Positions 1 through 6,942 of a stretch of DNA of 64,000 bases are shown in pieces (positions within the stretch are counted from its first letter, which is position 1; every line of letters starts with the position of its first letter). Origin of the DNA: Shouchella hunanensis (GTDB taxonomy: Bacteria; Bacillota; Bacilli; Bacillales; Bacillaceae_D). The notes under the pieces are model-generated. The model ran no database searches, was not told the DNA's origin, and saw only the letters and a list, made by a program, of their open reading frames with translations. A program made the position numbers and the translations under genes. The stretch is from NCBI RefSeq assembly GCF_028735875.1, contig NZ_CP117834.1, forward strand, positions 434,001 through 498,000. Direction: 5' to 3'.

Positions 1-60
1 ATAGATATCTTTACCTTGTACTTCATATGGCCAAGTGTGACTAAATGGTAAAGGGTGCAC
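1..60 (-). CDS. Partial CDS, first 20 codons, product unknown
   Basis: Reading leftwards from a GTG at 60, twenty codons are open to the window edge and give VHPLPFSHTWPYEVQGKDIY. An AGAGGAGGAG Shine-Dalgarno (about 64-73) lies 5-6 nt upstream, which is what supports this as a real gene start. I do not recognise the family from 20 residues. It follows yuzB on the same strand with a gap of about 40 nt, so it may be co-transcribed with it. Confidence 0.55.
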   Translation of the reverse strand, partial: MHPLPFSHTWPYEVQGKDIY

Positions 61-103
61 AGTTCTCCTCCTCTATTGCTTGTTCAATACTCACTCAAAC
101 ACG

Positions 104-334
104 TTATGTTAAAGTAAAACATATCTTATTTATCTTTTCTAGTAATTGAGCTGGTGTCTCACCAGCAACATACGTATCATTAATGAACAGAAAATGCTCT
201 TGGTTACACACTCCACACTGTGTTAAACAGCCATATTCTACTATTTCAACGTGTGGAAGTGACAGTAAGGAGTTAATGACTTCATCTGTCCCATTATGTA
301 CATTGTTCATGCAGCACTCAATCAACATCTTCAC
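104..334 (-). CDS. yuzB: YuzB family (DUF1450) small cysteine-rich protein
   Basis: 76-residue cytosolic protein of the DUF1450/YuzB family; biochemical role unknown. The conserved pattern is visible: an N-terminal I-E-C-C segment, the central E-Y-G-C-L-T-Q-C-G-x-C cluster with three cysteines, and the G-E-T-P-A-Q-L-L motif near the C-terminus. Two GTG codons compete as start: the one at 343 lies inside the GAGGTGAAC Shine-Dalgarno, so the GTG at 334 (8 nt after GAGG) is preferred. As in B. subtilis it sits next to yutJ and yuzD. The cysteine cluster suggests metal or thiol chemistry, but this is inference. Confidence 0.85.
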   Translation of the reverse strand: MKMLIECCMNNVHNGTDEVINSLLSLPHVEIVEYGCLTQCGVCNQEHFLFINDTYVAGETPAQLLEKINKICFTLT

Positions 335-426
335 TTCGTTCACCTCTTTTTTATGCTACTTTGTCACTACTGTAAAGTCAATCTGAATCAAACGTATTGG
401 TAAAAGAAGAAAGTATAAATTTTGGG

Positions 427-455
427 TTGTCGAATGAAAGCACAATCGGTATAAT
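427..455 (+). promoter_or_regulatory. Sigma-A promoter for the TetR-YutJ gene
   Basis: TTGTCG at 427-432 and a perfect TATAAT at 450-455 are separated by 17 nt. The next gene on this strand is the TetR-YutJ reading frame starting at 542, giving a leader of about 80 nt. Confidence 0.7.
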
Positions 456-461
456 CAAAAC

Positions 462-473
462 TGACCAGAGTCA
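462..473. promoter_or_regulatory. Palindromic operator at the predicted +1
   Basis: TGACCAGAGTCA is an inverted repeat (TGAC/GTCA arms) beginning 7 nt downstream of the -10 box, so it covers the predicted transcription start. Its position and the TetR-type DNA-binding domain encoded just downstream suggest autoregulation. The assignment to this regulator is inference. Confidence 0.5.
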
Positions 474-498
474 TTTTTAGTTCCAATCACTCGTAACC

Positions 499-541
499 GA
501 GGTGAAAAAACAAACCGTATTCTTTAAACGGTTTTTAAAAA
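499..541 (+). promoter_or_regulatory. Leader with remote Shine-Dalgarno and hairpin before the TetR start
   Basis: The only Shine-Dalgarno-like sequence before the ATG at 542 is GAGGTGA at 499-505, 36 nt away. Between them lies an inverted repeat, AAACCGT (512-518) and ACGGTTT (528-534). Folding the repeat would bring the two within about 13 nt. An in-frame TAA at 536-538 prevents any longer start. Translation of the TetR part is therefore expected to be weak or structure-dependent. Confidence 0.4.
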
Positions 542-2167
542 ATGAATCAATCGAAAAAAAACCGAACACGATCTGCCATACTTCAATCTGCACATACCTT
601 ATTTTATGAAAAAGGGTTTGAAGAAACAACGGTTGCAGAAATTACAAAAGGAGCACATGTAGCGAAAGGTACATTCTTTAACCACTTCCCTACAAAAGAA
701 TCCATTTTACACGCTCTATTTGAGAAACAATTGTTAGAGCTATTAAATCAACAGCAAGAGAACCTTTCTTCAGAAACAATCTTAACGCAAATTCGTTCAA
801 GCTTACTTTATTTACTAAAGGATTATGATATTCATCCTAGCCTAACGATTCAAACTTGGAAACATGTAATTGAAAATGAAAAGCGCTTGCACACCTATTG
901 GGTTGAGCTGTTAGAAAAAGCTTACGAAACACTTTCGTTAGCAGAGAGAGAGCATTACGCTCATATTATTAACAGCCATATTGCCTATACGATGAGTGCT
1001 TTCCATCAAGAATCCACAAGAATAGGACTTGTTCATCGAGCGATGTCCTTAATTGAAACTAGTTTTAACGCAATTTCGCTTAAAAGGAGATCTCTACTTA
1101 TGAAGAAACTCGTTGTACTTGGAGCAGGTTATGGTGGTATGCGCGTCTTACAAAGACTGCTACCAAATGACTTACCAAAAGACTGGGAAATTATTCTCGT
1201 TGATGAAATGCCTTATCACTGTCTAAAAACTGAATACTATGCACTTGCAGCTGGAACCGCATCAGATCACCATTTACGAGTTACCTTCCCAGAAGATGCT
1301 CGTCTACAAATTAAATACGCAACTGTCACTGCTATCCACGCTGAAGACCACTCTATCCAGTTGAACAACGGTGAAACCCTTGCCTTCGATAAACTTGTTA
1401 TCGGTTTAGGCTGTACAGACAAATATCACGGCGTACCTGGTGCGGATACATATACGTATAGCATCCAAACGATGAGTGCGACTCGCCGCACGTATGAAGC
1501 GCTAAATAATGTTAGACCAGAAGGCGTCGTCTCCATTGTAGGTGCTGGCTTGAGTGGCGTTGAATTAGCAAGTGAGCTACGCGAAAGTCGACCTGACCTC
1601 TCAATTAAACTATTTGATCGCGGCGAATCTGTTATGAGTCAGTTCCCTAAGAAATTAAGCGCATATGTTCAAAATTGGTTTGTAGAGCACGGAGTTGATG
1701 TCAGCAACAATTCAAACATTACGAAAGTAGAACCCGGCGCACTTTACAATCATGATGAACGAATTGAAAGTGATGCAGTCATTTGGACTGCTGGTGTCCA
1801 GCCTGTTCGTGTCGTACGCGATCTAGATGTAGAAAAAGATCGATCTGGACGTATCATTTTAACACCACAACATTTTATCCCCAATCATCCGGATATCTTT
1901 GTCGTTGGTGATTGTGCGAGCTTACCTCACGCACCAAGCGCACAGCTTGCGGAAGGGCAAGCGGAACAAATCGTTACCATCTTAAAACATCAATGGAAAG
2001 AGGAACCTCTTCCTGAAGAAATGCCTCGCATTAAGCTAAAAGGGGTTTTGGGCTCACTAGGAAAGAAACATGGTTTTGGTATGATGGGCGAACGTCCACT
2101 AACAGGCCGTGTAGCGCGAATCTTAAAAAGTGGAGTGCTTTGGATGTATAAGTACCACAGTGGCTGA
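542..2167 (+). CDS. TetR-type regulator fused in frame to YutJ dehydrogenase
   Basis: 541-codon open frame joining two complete modules. Residues 1-about 185 are a TetR-family repressor: the N-terminal helix-turn-helix reads T-V-A-E-I-T-K-G-A-H-V-A-K-G-T-F-F-N-H-F, followed by an all-helical ligand domain of normal length. Residues 187-541 are a full-length YutJ FAD-dependent NADH dehydrogenase-like protein. No stop codon separates them, yet an AAGGAG Shine-Dalgarno encoded in the TetR tail precedes the YutJ ATG at 1100. Either one fused polypeptide is made, or YutJ is also made from the internal start. A lost stop codon at the end of a separate tetR gene is the simplest origin. Confidence 0.7.
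   Translation: MNQSKKNRTRSAILQSAHTLFYEKGFEETTVAEITKGAHVAKGTFFNHFPTKESILHALFEKQLLELLNQQQENLSSETILTQIRSSLLYLLKDYDIHPSLTIQTWKHVIENEKRLHTYWVELLEKAYETLSLAEREHYAHIINSHIAYTMSAFHQESTRIGLVHRAMSLIETSFNAISLKRRSLLMKKLVVLGAGYGGMRVLQRLLPNDLPKDWEIILVDEMPYHCLKTEYYALAAGTASDHHLRVTFPEDARLQIKYATVTAIHAEDHSIQLNNGETLAFDKLVIGLGCTDKYHGVPGADTYTYSIQTMSATRRTYEALNNVRPEGVVSIVGAGLSGVELASELRESRPDLSIKLFDRGESVMSQFPKKLSAYVQNWFVEHGVDVSNNSNITKVEPGALYNHDERIESDAVIWTAGVQPVRVVRDLDVEKDRSGRIILTPQHFIPNHPDIFVVGDCASLPHAPSAQLAEGQAEQIVTILKHQWKEEPLPEEMPRIKLKGVLGSLGKKHGFGMMGERPLTGRVARILKSGVLWMYKYHSG
1100..2167 (+). CDS. yutJ: NAD(P)/FAD-dependent oxidoreductase YutJ (internal start)
   Basis: 355 residues from the ATG at 1100, the same length as B. 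subtilis YutJ. AAGGAG (1085-1089 region) lies 9-10 nt upstream. It is a type II NADH dehydrogenase-like flavoprotein: the FAD-binding V-V-L-G-A-G-Y-G-G-M motif is at residues 4-13, the second Rossmann motif I-V-G-A-G-L-S-G-V-E at about 160, and the C-terminal FAD motif V-V-G-D-C-A-S-L-P at about 280. Such enzymes pass electrons from NAD(P)H to quinone or another acceptor at the membrane; the substrate of YutJ is not established. It is also the C-terminal part of the longer TetR-YutJ frame from 542. Confidence 0.85.
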   Translation: MKKLVVLGAGYGGMRVLQRLLPNDLPKDWEIILVDEMPYHCLKTEYYALAAGTASDHHLRVTFPEDARLQIKYATVTAIHAEDHSIQLNNGETLAFDKLVIGLGCTDKYHGVPGADTYTYSIQTMSATRRTYEALNNVRPEGVVSIVGAGLSGVELASELRESRPDLSIKLFDRGESVMSQFPKKLSAYVQNWFVEHGVDVSNNSNITKVEPGALYNHDERIESDAVIWTAGVQPVRVVRDLDVEKDRSGRIILTPQHFIPNHPDIFVVGDCASLPHAPSAQLAEGQAEQIVTILKHQWKEEPLPEEMPRIKLKGVLGSLGKKHGFGMMGERPLTGRVARILKSGVLWMYKYHSG

Positions 2168-2172
2168 TAGTA

Positions 2173-2208
2173 AAAAGCGTTAAAGGAGTAGGTTCCTTTA
2201 ACGCTTTT
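2173..2208. terminator. Bidirectional terminator between yutJ and yuzD
   Basis: Perfect 15-bp stem: AAAAGCGTTAAAGGA (2173-2187) pairs with TCCTTTAACGCTTTT (2194-2208) across a 6-nt loop. A/T tracts on both sides let it serve the convergent yutJ and yuzD; it overlaps the yuzD stop codon. Confidence 0.85.
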
Positions 2209-2539
2209 ACTTGTAGAAAGAGGCAGAAAGAATGGCTTCTACTCGTTGTGTAACCACTTTCAAACTAGGATTTCCTTCCGCAAGAATTTCTCCGTTTACT
2301 ACCAATAATGGATAGAAATACTCTTCATTTAAAATGGCTTCTGCTAGCTCTTTTTCTCGTTCGGTATTTGGGGACTCTATATCGACATAGTGAAAAGATA
2401 AATTTTCGTGAGGGAATTTCCGGGTTAATGCTGCTTCTAACCAATCTTTTGTCTCTAATGCGCTTGGCAAATGTACACAAGAAGCGCACTTTTGCTCTGC
2501 TCCATAAACCGTAAACTCAATTTTTTGCACCCACCTCAT
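2207..2539 (-). CDS. yuzD: YuzD family (DUF1462) thioredoxin-fold protein
   Basis: 110-residue protein of the YuzD/DUF1462 family, predicted thioredoxin-like fold. The C-A-S-C motif near residue 18, in the context V-Y-G-A-E-Q-K-C-A-S-C, resembles a redox-active CxxC; the C-terminal Y-F-Y-P-L-L-V-V-N-G-E segment resembles the cis-proline part of thioredoxins. Disulfide exchange or Fe-S delivery is plausible but unproven; the neighbour nfuA fits the latter. The start is uncertain because ATG at 2539 and GTG at 2530 both lie close to the GAGG stretch. Confidence 0.85.
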   Translation of the reverse strand: MRWVQKIEFTVYGAEQKCASCVHLPSALETKDWLEAALTRKFPHENLSFHYVDIESPNTEREKELAEAILNEEYFYPLLVVNGEILAEGNPSLKVVTQRVEAILSASFYK

Positions 2540-2791
2540 CCTTTCAATGCTCTTTCCTATTAGCTTACATGAGAACCGTGCTAGAAGCTATAAAAAAGAT
2601 GCTTCCTTCTTTCTTCTCCTTCTCTCTCCATTCCTAATAAACCCTGTGAAACACCTTCAGAAGTCATTTTAATAAGAACGATGCATTAGTTAAACAAGGA
2701 GAATGGCCATTGTTCGCTTAATGCACGTCTTATCGTCTGAACGAATCTAAAATAATTGAGCAGATGCATGGATTTTTTTCATCTAGGCGAT

Positions 2792-2797
2792 TATAAT
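2792..2797 (+). promoter_or_regulatory. Probable -10 box of nfuA in the yuzD-nfuA gap
   Basis: The 286-nt space between the divergent yuzD and nfuA contains a perfect TATAAT at 2792-2797, 28 nt before the nfuA start. The -35 region is not well conserved. I see nothing else identifiable in this gap. Confidence 0.45.
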
Positions 2798-2825
2798 GAG
2801 AGTATGATGAAAGGAGTGATTCCTA

Positions 2826-3065
2826 ATGGAAACAAGCACAGATATGATGGAGCAAGTGCAAGAGGTATTGGATAAGCTTCGTCCGTTTTTGCTACGTGAT
2901 GGCGGAGACGTTGAACTTGTTGATGTGGAAGACGGGATCGTAAAAGTACGCTTACTAGGTGCTTGCGGATCTTGCCCAAGCTCTACAATTACGTTAAAAG
3001 CTGGGATTGAGCGTGCCCTTTTAGAGGAAGTACCAGGGGTAGTTGAAATCGAGCAAGTATTCTAA
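2826..3065 (+). CDS. nfuA: NifU C-terminal domain Fe-S scaffold/carrier protein
   Basis: 79-residue single-domain Nfu protein (YutI in B. subtilis). The conserved [10 protein letters not shown] core is followed by [11 protein letters not shown], whose C-x-x-C (about residues 49-52) holds a [4Fe-4S] cluster at the dimer interface. Its family function is to carry clusters to apo-enzymes; in this window LipA is an obvious client and sufCDSUB the source. The start has GGAG 9 nt upstream. Confidence 0.95.
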   Translation: METSTDMMEQVQEVLDKLRPFLLRDGGDVELVDVEDGIVKVRLLGACGSCPSSTITLKAGIERALLEEVPGVVEIEQVF

Positions 3066-3079
3066 TCACCAGTCTATTC

Positions 3080-3110
3080 AGCAGTAAAGCATTGGCTTTA
3101 CTGCTTTTTT
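3080..3110 (+). terminator. nfuA terminator
   Basis: AGCAGTAAAGC (3080-3090) pairs with GCTTTACTGCT (3095-3105) over a 4-nt loop and is followed by a T tract to 3110. Confidence 0.9.
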
Positions 3111-3164
3111 GTGTACATAGTTTTCTTCTTTTGTAGAACACTTCTACTAAAGGAGGGTGACAAC

Positions 3165-3386
3165 ATGATGGCGAATGACGATAATCGTAGCGACAACGCA
3201 AGACAGATTCAATCCATTATTGAAGACACGAAGAAACGAATGCACGAGGCTGAAAGGTATAAGACTGAGCATGCTGCAGAATTGCATCCTGACGAAAAGC
3301 GAGCGCTGATTGAAAAGAAGCGTAACCGAGAAATGAGTCTCAACGCGCTTGAAAAGGAAAAAGAGGAAGAAAAGAAAGAGCGTTAA
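3165..3386 (+). CDS. tlp: Small acid-soluble spore protein Tlp
   Basis: 73 residues, very hydrophilic and charged, with the Tlp family signature D-D-N-R-S-D-N-A-R-Q-I-Q near the N-terminus and an E/K-rich helical tail. Tlp is a minor small acid-soluble protein of the dormant spore core made in the forespore. The start at ATG 3165 is chosen because AGGAGG lies 8 nt upstream; the frame is open further upstream but without initiation signals. A forespore sigma promoter would be expected, but I cannot point to a convincing one. Confidence 0.85.
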   Translation: MMANDDNRSDNARQIQSIIEDTKKRMHEAERYKTEHAAELHPDEKRALIEKKRNREMSLNALEKEKEEEKKER

Positions 3387-3394
3387 TACTTTAG

Positions 3395-3428
3395 AAGGAG
3401 AAGGGTTGCTCAGACCCTTCTCCTTTTC
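3395..3428 (+). terminator. tlp terminator
   Basis: AAGGAGAAGGGT (3395-3406) pairs with ACCCTTCTCCTT (3414-3425) over a 7-nt loop, with a short T run. It may also act for the convergent gene ending at 3432. Confidence 0.8.
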
Positions 3429-3431
3429 TCT

Positions 3432-3653
3432 CTACATCATGTATTGGTTATACACTTGCTCTGCATCCTCATAAGAAGCAAAAACCGCATCATCTTCTTC
3501 TAATGTATGATAATAATCGTATACAACAACCGACGTTCCGAGTGCGTCAACCGATATATATCCTTCCTGTATTGTTGCAACAGTGGGTGTGTGGGGATTA
3601 CTATAAATAACAAAAACCGACTGACCATCTTTCAATTCATTTACTTGTAGCAT
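3432..3653 (-). CDS. SplA-like small regulator
   Basis: 73 residues. The segment G-Q-S-V-F-V-I-Y-S-N-P-H-T-P-T-V-A-T-I-Q resembles the N-terminus of SplA, the repressor of the B. subtilis spore photoproduct lyase operon splAB, and the acidic tail with D-D-A-V-F-A-S-Y-E-D-A also fits. The match is from memory. There is no splB (photoproduct lyase) next to it, so its target is unknown. The start ATG at 3653 has GGAGG 8-9 nt upstream. A perfect 7-bp inverted repeat lies just before the gene. Confidence 0.6.
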   Translation of the reverse strand: MLQVNELKDGQSVFVIYSNPHTPTVATIQEGYISVDALGTSVVVYDYYHTLEEDDAVFASYEDAEQVYNQYMM

Positions 3654-3671
3654 AGCATTCGCCTCCTTTTC

Positions 3672-3690
3672 ACAGTAGTATGCCTACTGT
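3672..3690. repeat. 7-bp inverted repeat upstream of the SplA-like gene
   Basis: ACAGTAG (3672-3678) and CTACTGT (3684-3690) are perfect complements around TATGC. The repeat sits 10-30 nt beyond the Shine-Dalgarno in the thrB to SplA-like gap and could be a DNA operator or an RNA hairpin. Confidence 0.4.
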
Positions 3691-3698
3691 TACAAAAG

Positions 3699-4589
3699 CT
3701 ATGCTTGCACTACGGATAGTGCTGTTCCAACTGTAGCTGGTCTTACAACTTCAGCTTGATAATATGGAAAACGACGTTGAATCTCTTTTGCGAAGCGTTT
3801 GCCGCTACCTTGCTCCACAAAACACAATACCGTTGGACCCGCGCCACTTAAAGCAGCGCCATAAGAAAAGCGATGCTCATTTACAAAGTTCATGACGTCA
3901 GACCAATGCGGGATAAGGTGTTTGCGGTACGGTTGGTGGTACAAGTCTTCCATCATTAATTCACCGGCAAGACTCCAATTATCCGCTAGTATAGCAGCTG
4001 TCATAACATTTGACACAGCGCTTGTCTGGATAGCTTGTTTGAATTGAAGCTGCTTTGGTAAAATACCTCTTGCTTTTTTCGTTTCCAAAATTTCTGGCGG
4101 AATAAGTGCGACTAACTCTACTTTTGGCTCTGAAACGTGAATAATGTCCGTACGATGATCTCGATGAGCCCCTACAATCAAACCACCATATATTGAAGGG
4201 GCAACATTATCTGGGTGCCCTTCAAAAAGGGATCCAATTCGTACTTTTTCTTTTTGAGACACGTTACGATCAGCACAATAGCAGGCAATTTCAATTCCAG
4301 CAACAATTGCTGCCGCACTTGATCCAAACCCCTTTGAGAGCGGGATATCATTTTTCATCGAAACACGACAAGGAAAAAGCGTCGTCTCCAAATGGTTTGC
4401 TGTAAATGCTGCCGCTTGATAAATTAAATTGTTCGGTCCTAAGTTTTCAAGTCCAGGGCTATCACAGTGAAAGGACCATGAGTCGCTTCGCTCTACATCT
4501 ACGTGAAGATAGCGGTCTAACGCCATGCCAATTGAATCAAAGCCTGGTCCTAAGTTTGCTGTACTCGCTGGGATTGTCATTGCTAACAT
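3699..4589 (-). CDS. thrB: Homoserine kinase
   Basis: 296-residue GHMP kinase that phosphorylates L-homoserine with ATP, the penultimate step of threonine synthesis. Visible motifs: substrate-side P-A-S-T-A-N-L-G-P-G-F-D at residues 7-18, the ATP-binding P-L-S-K-G-F-G-S-S-A-A-A loop near 86-97, and the C-terminal A-L-S-G-A-G-P-T motif. The start lies 2 nt after the thrC stop with GGTGGTG as a possible ribosome binding site, so the genes are translationally close. hom, which heads this operon in B. subtilis, is absent. Confidence 0.95.
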   Translation of the reverse strand: MLAMTIPASTANLGPGFDSIGMALDRYLHVDVERSDSWSFHCDSPGLENLGPNNLIYQAAAFTANHLETTLFPCRVSMKNDIPLSKGFGSSAAAIVAGIEIACYCADRNVSQKEKVRIGSLFEGHPDNVAPSIYGGLIVGAHRDHRTDIIHVSEPKVELVALIPPEILETKKARGILPKQLQFKQAIQTSAVSNVMTAAILADNWSLAGELMMEDLYHQPYRKHLIPHWSDVMNFVNEHRFSYGAALSGAGPTVLCFVEQGSGKRFAKEIQRRFPYYQAEVVRPATVGTALSVVQA

Positions 4590-4591
4590 TG

Positions 4592-5653
4592 TTACACCAC
4601 CATTTCTTTTCCATGCAGATACGCTTTAAACGCTTCATTTGTTTGATCTAATACCACTCGCTCTGATGGTGATACATCCATAGCCGTGATAGGATCTTTC
4701 AACCCATTTCCAGTTAAAACAGCAACCACTTTTGATCCTTTAGAAAGTTGACCATTTGCAACAGCCTTTTTAATTCCTGCGATCGAAGCACATGATCCTG
4801 GTTCAGCAAAAATACCTTCGTTTTTCGCCAGTTCTTGGTATGCTTCTATAATTTCTTCATCCGACACCATATCAATCAACCCTAGTGACTCTCTCGCTGC
4901 AAGGGTTGCTGTTGACCAACTTGCAGGGTTACCGATGCGAATGGCTGTCGCAATTGTCTCAGGATTGTCGACGACTTTATTTCGAACAATCGGCGCTGCC
5001 CCTTCTGCTTGAAAGCCAAATAGTTTAGGTAAGCCGGTTTGAAATCTTTGATGGTATTCTTTAAAGCCTAACCAGTATGCAGAAATATTCCCTGCATTTC
5101 CTACTGGAATAGCCAGCACATCTGGGGCAGAACCTAATTGATCACAGATTTCAAATGCGCTTGTTTTTTGACCTTGCAATCGATATGGATTAACAGAGTT
5201 TACAAGTTCAATGGACGAATCCTCAGTCACTTCTCGTACAGTTTTTAATGCTTGATCAAAGTTCCCTTCCACTTCAATCACTTCAGCACCTAACATCACC
5301 GCTTGAGCCAGTTTCCCTTGAGCAATTTTCCCTTTAGGAATAACAACAAATACCTTTAGTCCTGCTTTCGCCCCATATGCTGCAGCCGATGCAGCTGTAT
5401 TTCCTGTTGAAGCACACATAATGGCGGTTTTCCCTTTTTCAACGGCTTTTGCTACTGCCATGACCATGCCTCTATCTTTAAACGAGCCTGTTGGATTAAC
5501 CCCCTCATGTTTTCCGTATAACTCGATGCCCAACCGTTCAGATAAACGCTCAAAATGAACGAGTGGTGTATTCCCTTCTCCAAGAGAAAGCTTAGGTGTT
5601 TGATCTTGCACAGGTAAATAAGCCTTATATTCTTGCAATAATCCCTTCCACAT
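4592..5653 (-). CDS. thrC: Threonine synthase
   Basis: PLP enzyme converting O-phosphohomoserine to threonine. The PLP lysine lies in [11 protein letters not shown] near residue 60; the C-A-S-T-G-N-T and phosphate-binding P-V-G-N-A-G-N-I segments are also clear. Length (353 residues) matches the short bacterial class. The frame extends to TTG codons at 5656 and 5659, but ATG 5653 gives the family N-terminus M-W-K-G-L. It is the first gene of a thrCB operon transcribed from the promoter at 5741-5769. Confidence 0.95.
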   Translation of the reverse strand: MWKGLLQEYKAYLPVQDQTPKLSLGEGNTPLVHFERLSERLGIELYGKHEGVNPTGSFKDRGMVMAVAKAVEKGKTAIMCASTGNTAASAAAYGAKAGLKVFVVIPKGKIAQGKLAQAVMLGAEVIEVEGNFDQALKTVREVTEDSSIELVNSVNPYRLQGQKTSAFEICDQLGSAPDVLAIPVGNAGNISAYWLGFKEYHQRFQTGLPKLFGFQAEGAAPIVRNKVVDNPETIATAIRIGNPASWSTATLAARESLGLIDMVSDEEIIEAYQELAKNEGIFAEPGSCASIAGIKKAVANGQLSKGSKVVAVLTGNGLKDPITAMDVSPSERVVLDQTNEAFKAYLHGKEMVV

Positions 5654-5720
5654 CAACAACTACCCCACTCCTTATCCCCCTGGTCTCGGCTCAAACCAAT
5701 AAGTCTTTCCCAGAAGAACT

Positions 5721-5743
5721 AATGTCTTTATATAATGGACATT
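5721..5743. promoter_or_regulatory. Inverted repeat at the thrCB transcription start
   Basis: AATGTC (5721-5726) and GACATT (5738-5743) are complementary arms around an AT-rich spacer. The right arm overlaps the -10 box and the left arm covers roughly +10 of the leftward thrCB transcript, a typical operator position. The regulator is unknown. Confidence 0.4.
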
Positions 5744-5769
5744 ATATCGTCAGTTGCGATGGTTTTCAA
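5741..5769 (-). promoter_or_regulatory. Sigma-A promoter of thrCB
   Basis: On the minus strand TTGAAA (5769-5764) and TATAAT (5746-5741) are separated by exactly 17 nt, a near-consensus promoter lying between the yutH stop and thrC. A separate promoter here means thrCB does not depend on an upstream hom gene. Confidence 0.8.
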
Positions 5770-5778
5770 GAGAAAAAA

Positions 5779-6825
5779 TTAAATTTTTTGACCAATAATC
5801 CAATCTAATTCTGGAATAGACTGGTAGCGATGAAGTTTGGCTTCTTCTGCCAGCTCATTTAAGAAAGCACCATTTTCTTTTTCTTTGTCGAGAAACGACT
5901 CAATTTTGGAAGCAAATTGAAGCTGCTCCTGCGGCATTTGCGCTCTGTAATATTGTTCTACTAGTTCAAAATAATAAAGCGGGAAGAGCAATCGAGCATA
6001 CATGAGCTGCCAAGAGTAGCGTGACAAAACTTGTGTTTCTTCATAACCTCTTAAAAAAAGGGAAATCTCTTGTTTCATTTGTCGATGTCTTTCCTCTGGC
6101 TGGACACGCCGATCGCGGATCCACTCAGCTAAGTCACGGGCTGGATGGTCAAACAAAAACGTTGTTGGCAGCTTAATAATTTGACCACTCTCTGATACTT
6201 TTAACCACGATGTGTCTTTAAAACGACTATGACAGATCGTACCACTATCCCGTGGCTCCATTGGGATATCTAGCTCTGTATCTACAGCGTACTGAATGGC
6301 ATTTTCTGTTACGCCCATAAAGTAAGGATACGTATATAAAAACACTTCATCCGTTATCGTTGTCGGCCCCGTTGCTCGTTTTTGCGCATACCAATTTTCA
6401 AGTTGTTCTAAACGCTGTTCCCAAATAGTTGGCCAACGCCCAGCTGTCAGCGCCGTCCAGTTCGCAGCCCCTTGTTGGCCTTTTACATGCCAGTCTCGTA
6501 GTTGCCCTCCTAAATCTTGAGTAGAACGAATGCGTACACTGCGATCTTCTCGTACAGTTGGAATTTTAAATATATACACCTCGGAACCATCGATAAGAGT
6601 CGATGGTTGGTTTGAACGGTTTTGAACAAGCTCAAGGACAGAATAATCGCCAACACTTCTCATATAATCAGAGAAGGCAAGCATTTGCGACTCCTCCATC
6701 TGCAGTTCATCCTTTGGAATGATCAAATACGATTCTTGGTTAGCCTGAAACCCTTCAAAGTCTCCAATTGAAAACCGTTCCGTACAGTACAATTTATAAT
6801 GATCGTACAAATTGCGTTCAAGCAT
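5779..6825 (-). CDS. yutH: YutH family spore coat-associated protein
   Basis: 348-residue protein of the YutH/CotS-like family, related to aminoglycoside phosphotransferase-fold kinases. In B. subtilis YutH is a spore coat component. I see the kinase-like D-H-P-A-R-D-L-A segment near residue 225 but no convincing full catalytic set, so enzymatic activity is doubtful. Of two in-frame ATGs, that at 6825 is chosen because GGAGG is 7 nt upstream; the ATG at 6831 directly abuts the Shine-Dalgarno. It has the same neighbours as in B. subtilis (thr genes and yutG). Confidence 0.8.
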   Translation of the reverse strand: MLERNLYDHYKLYCTERFSIGDFEGFQANQESYLIIPKDELQMEESQMLAFSDYMRSVGDYSVLELVQNRSNQPSTLIDGSEVYIFKIPTVREDRSVRIRSTQDLGGQLRDWHVKGQQGAANWTALTAGRWPTIWEQRLEQLENWYAQKRATGPTTITDEVFLYTYPYFMGVTENAIQYAVDTELDIPMEPRDSGTICHSRFKDTSWLKVSESGQIIKLPTTFLFDHPARDLAEWIRDRRVQPEERHRQMKQEISLFLRGYEETQVLSRYSWQLMYARLLFPLYYFELVEQYYRAQMPQEQLQFASKIESFLDKEKENGAFLNELAEEAKLHRYQSIPELDWIIGQKI

Positions 6826-6942
6826 GAACATGCCTCCTTCTCTTATGTAGTCTTACTAGTCTATGACCTAATCGCATAAAATGTGTATGGCAACGTAAAC
6901 TATAAGGAACGATTTATTCACGCAAGAGAGATGGGGGATCAT

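Noticed and set aside
502-607. Short upstream frame starting GTG at 502 before tetR
   Set aside because: It has no Shine-Dalgarno of its own, is out of frame with TetR and its product looks random.
6883-6942. Longer yutG start at ATG 6883
   Set aside because: No ribosome binding site; the extra residues do not match the family N-terminus.
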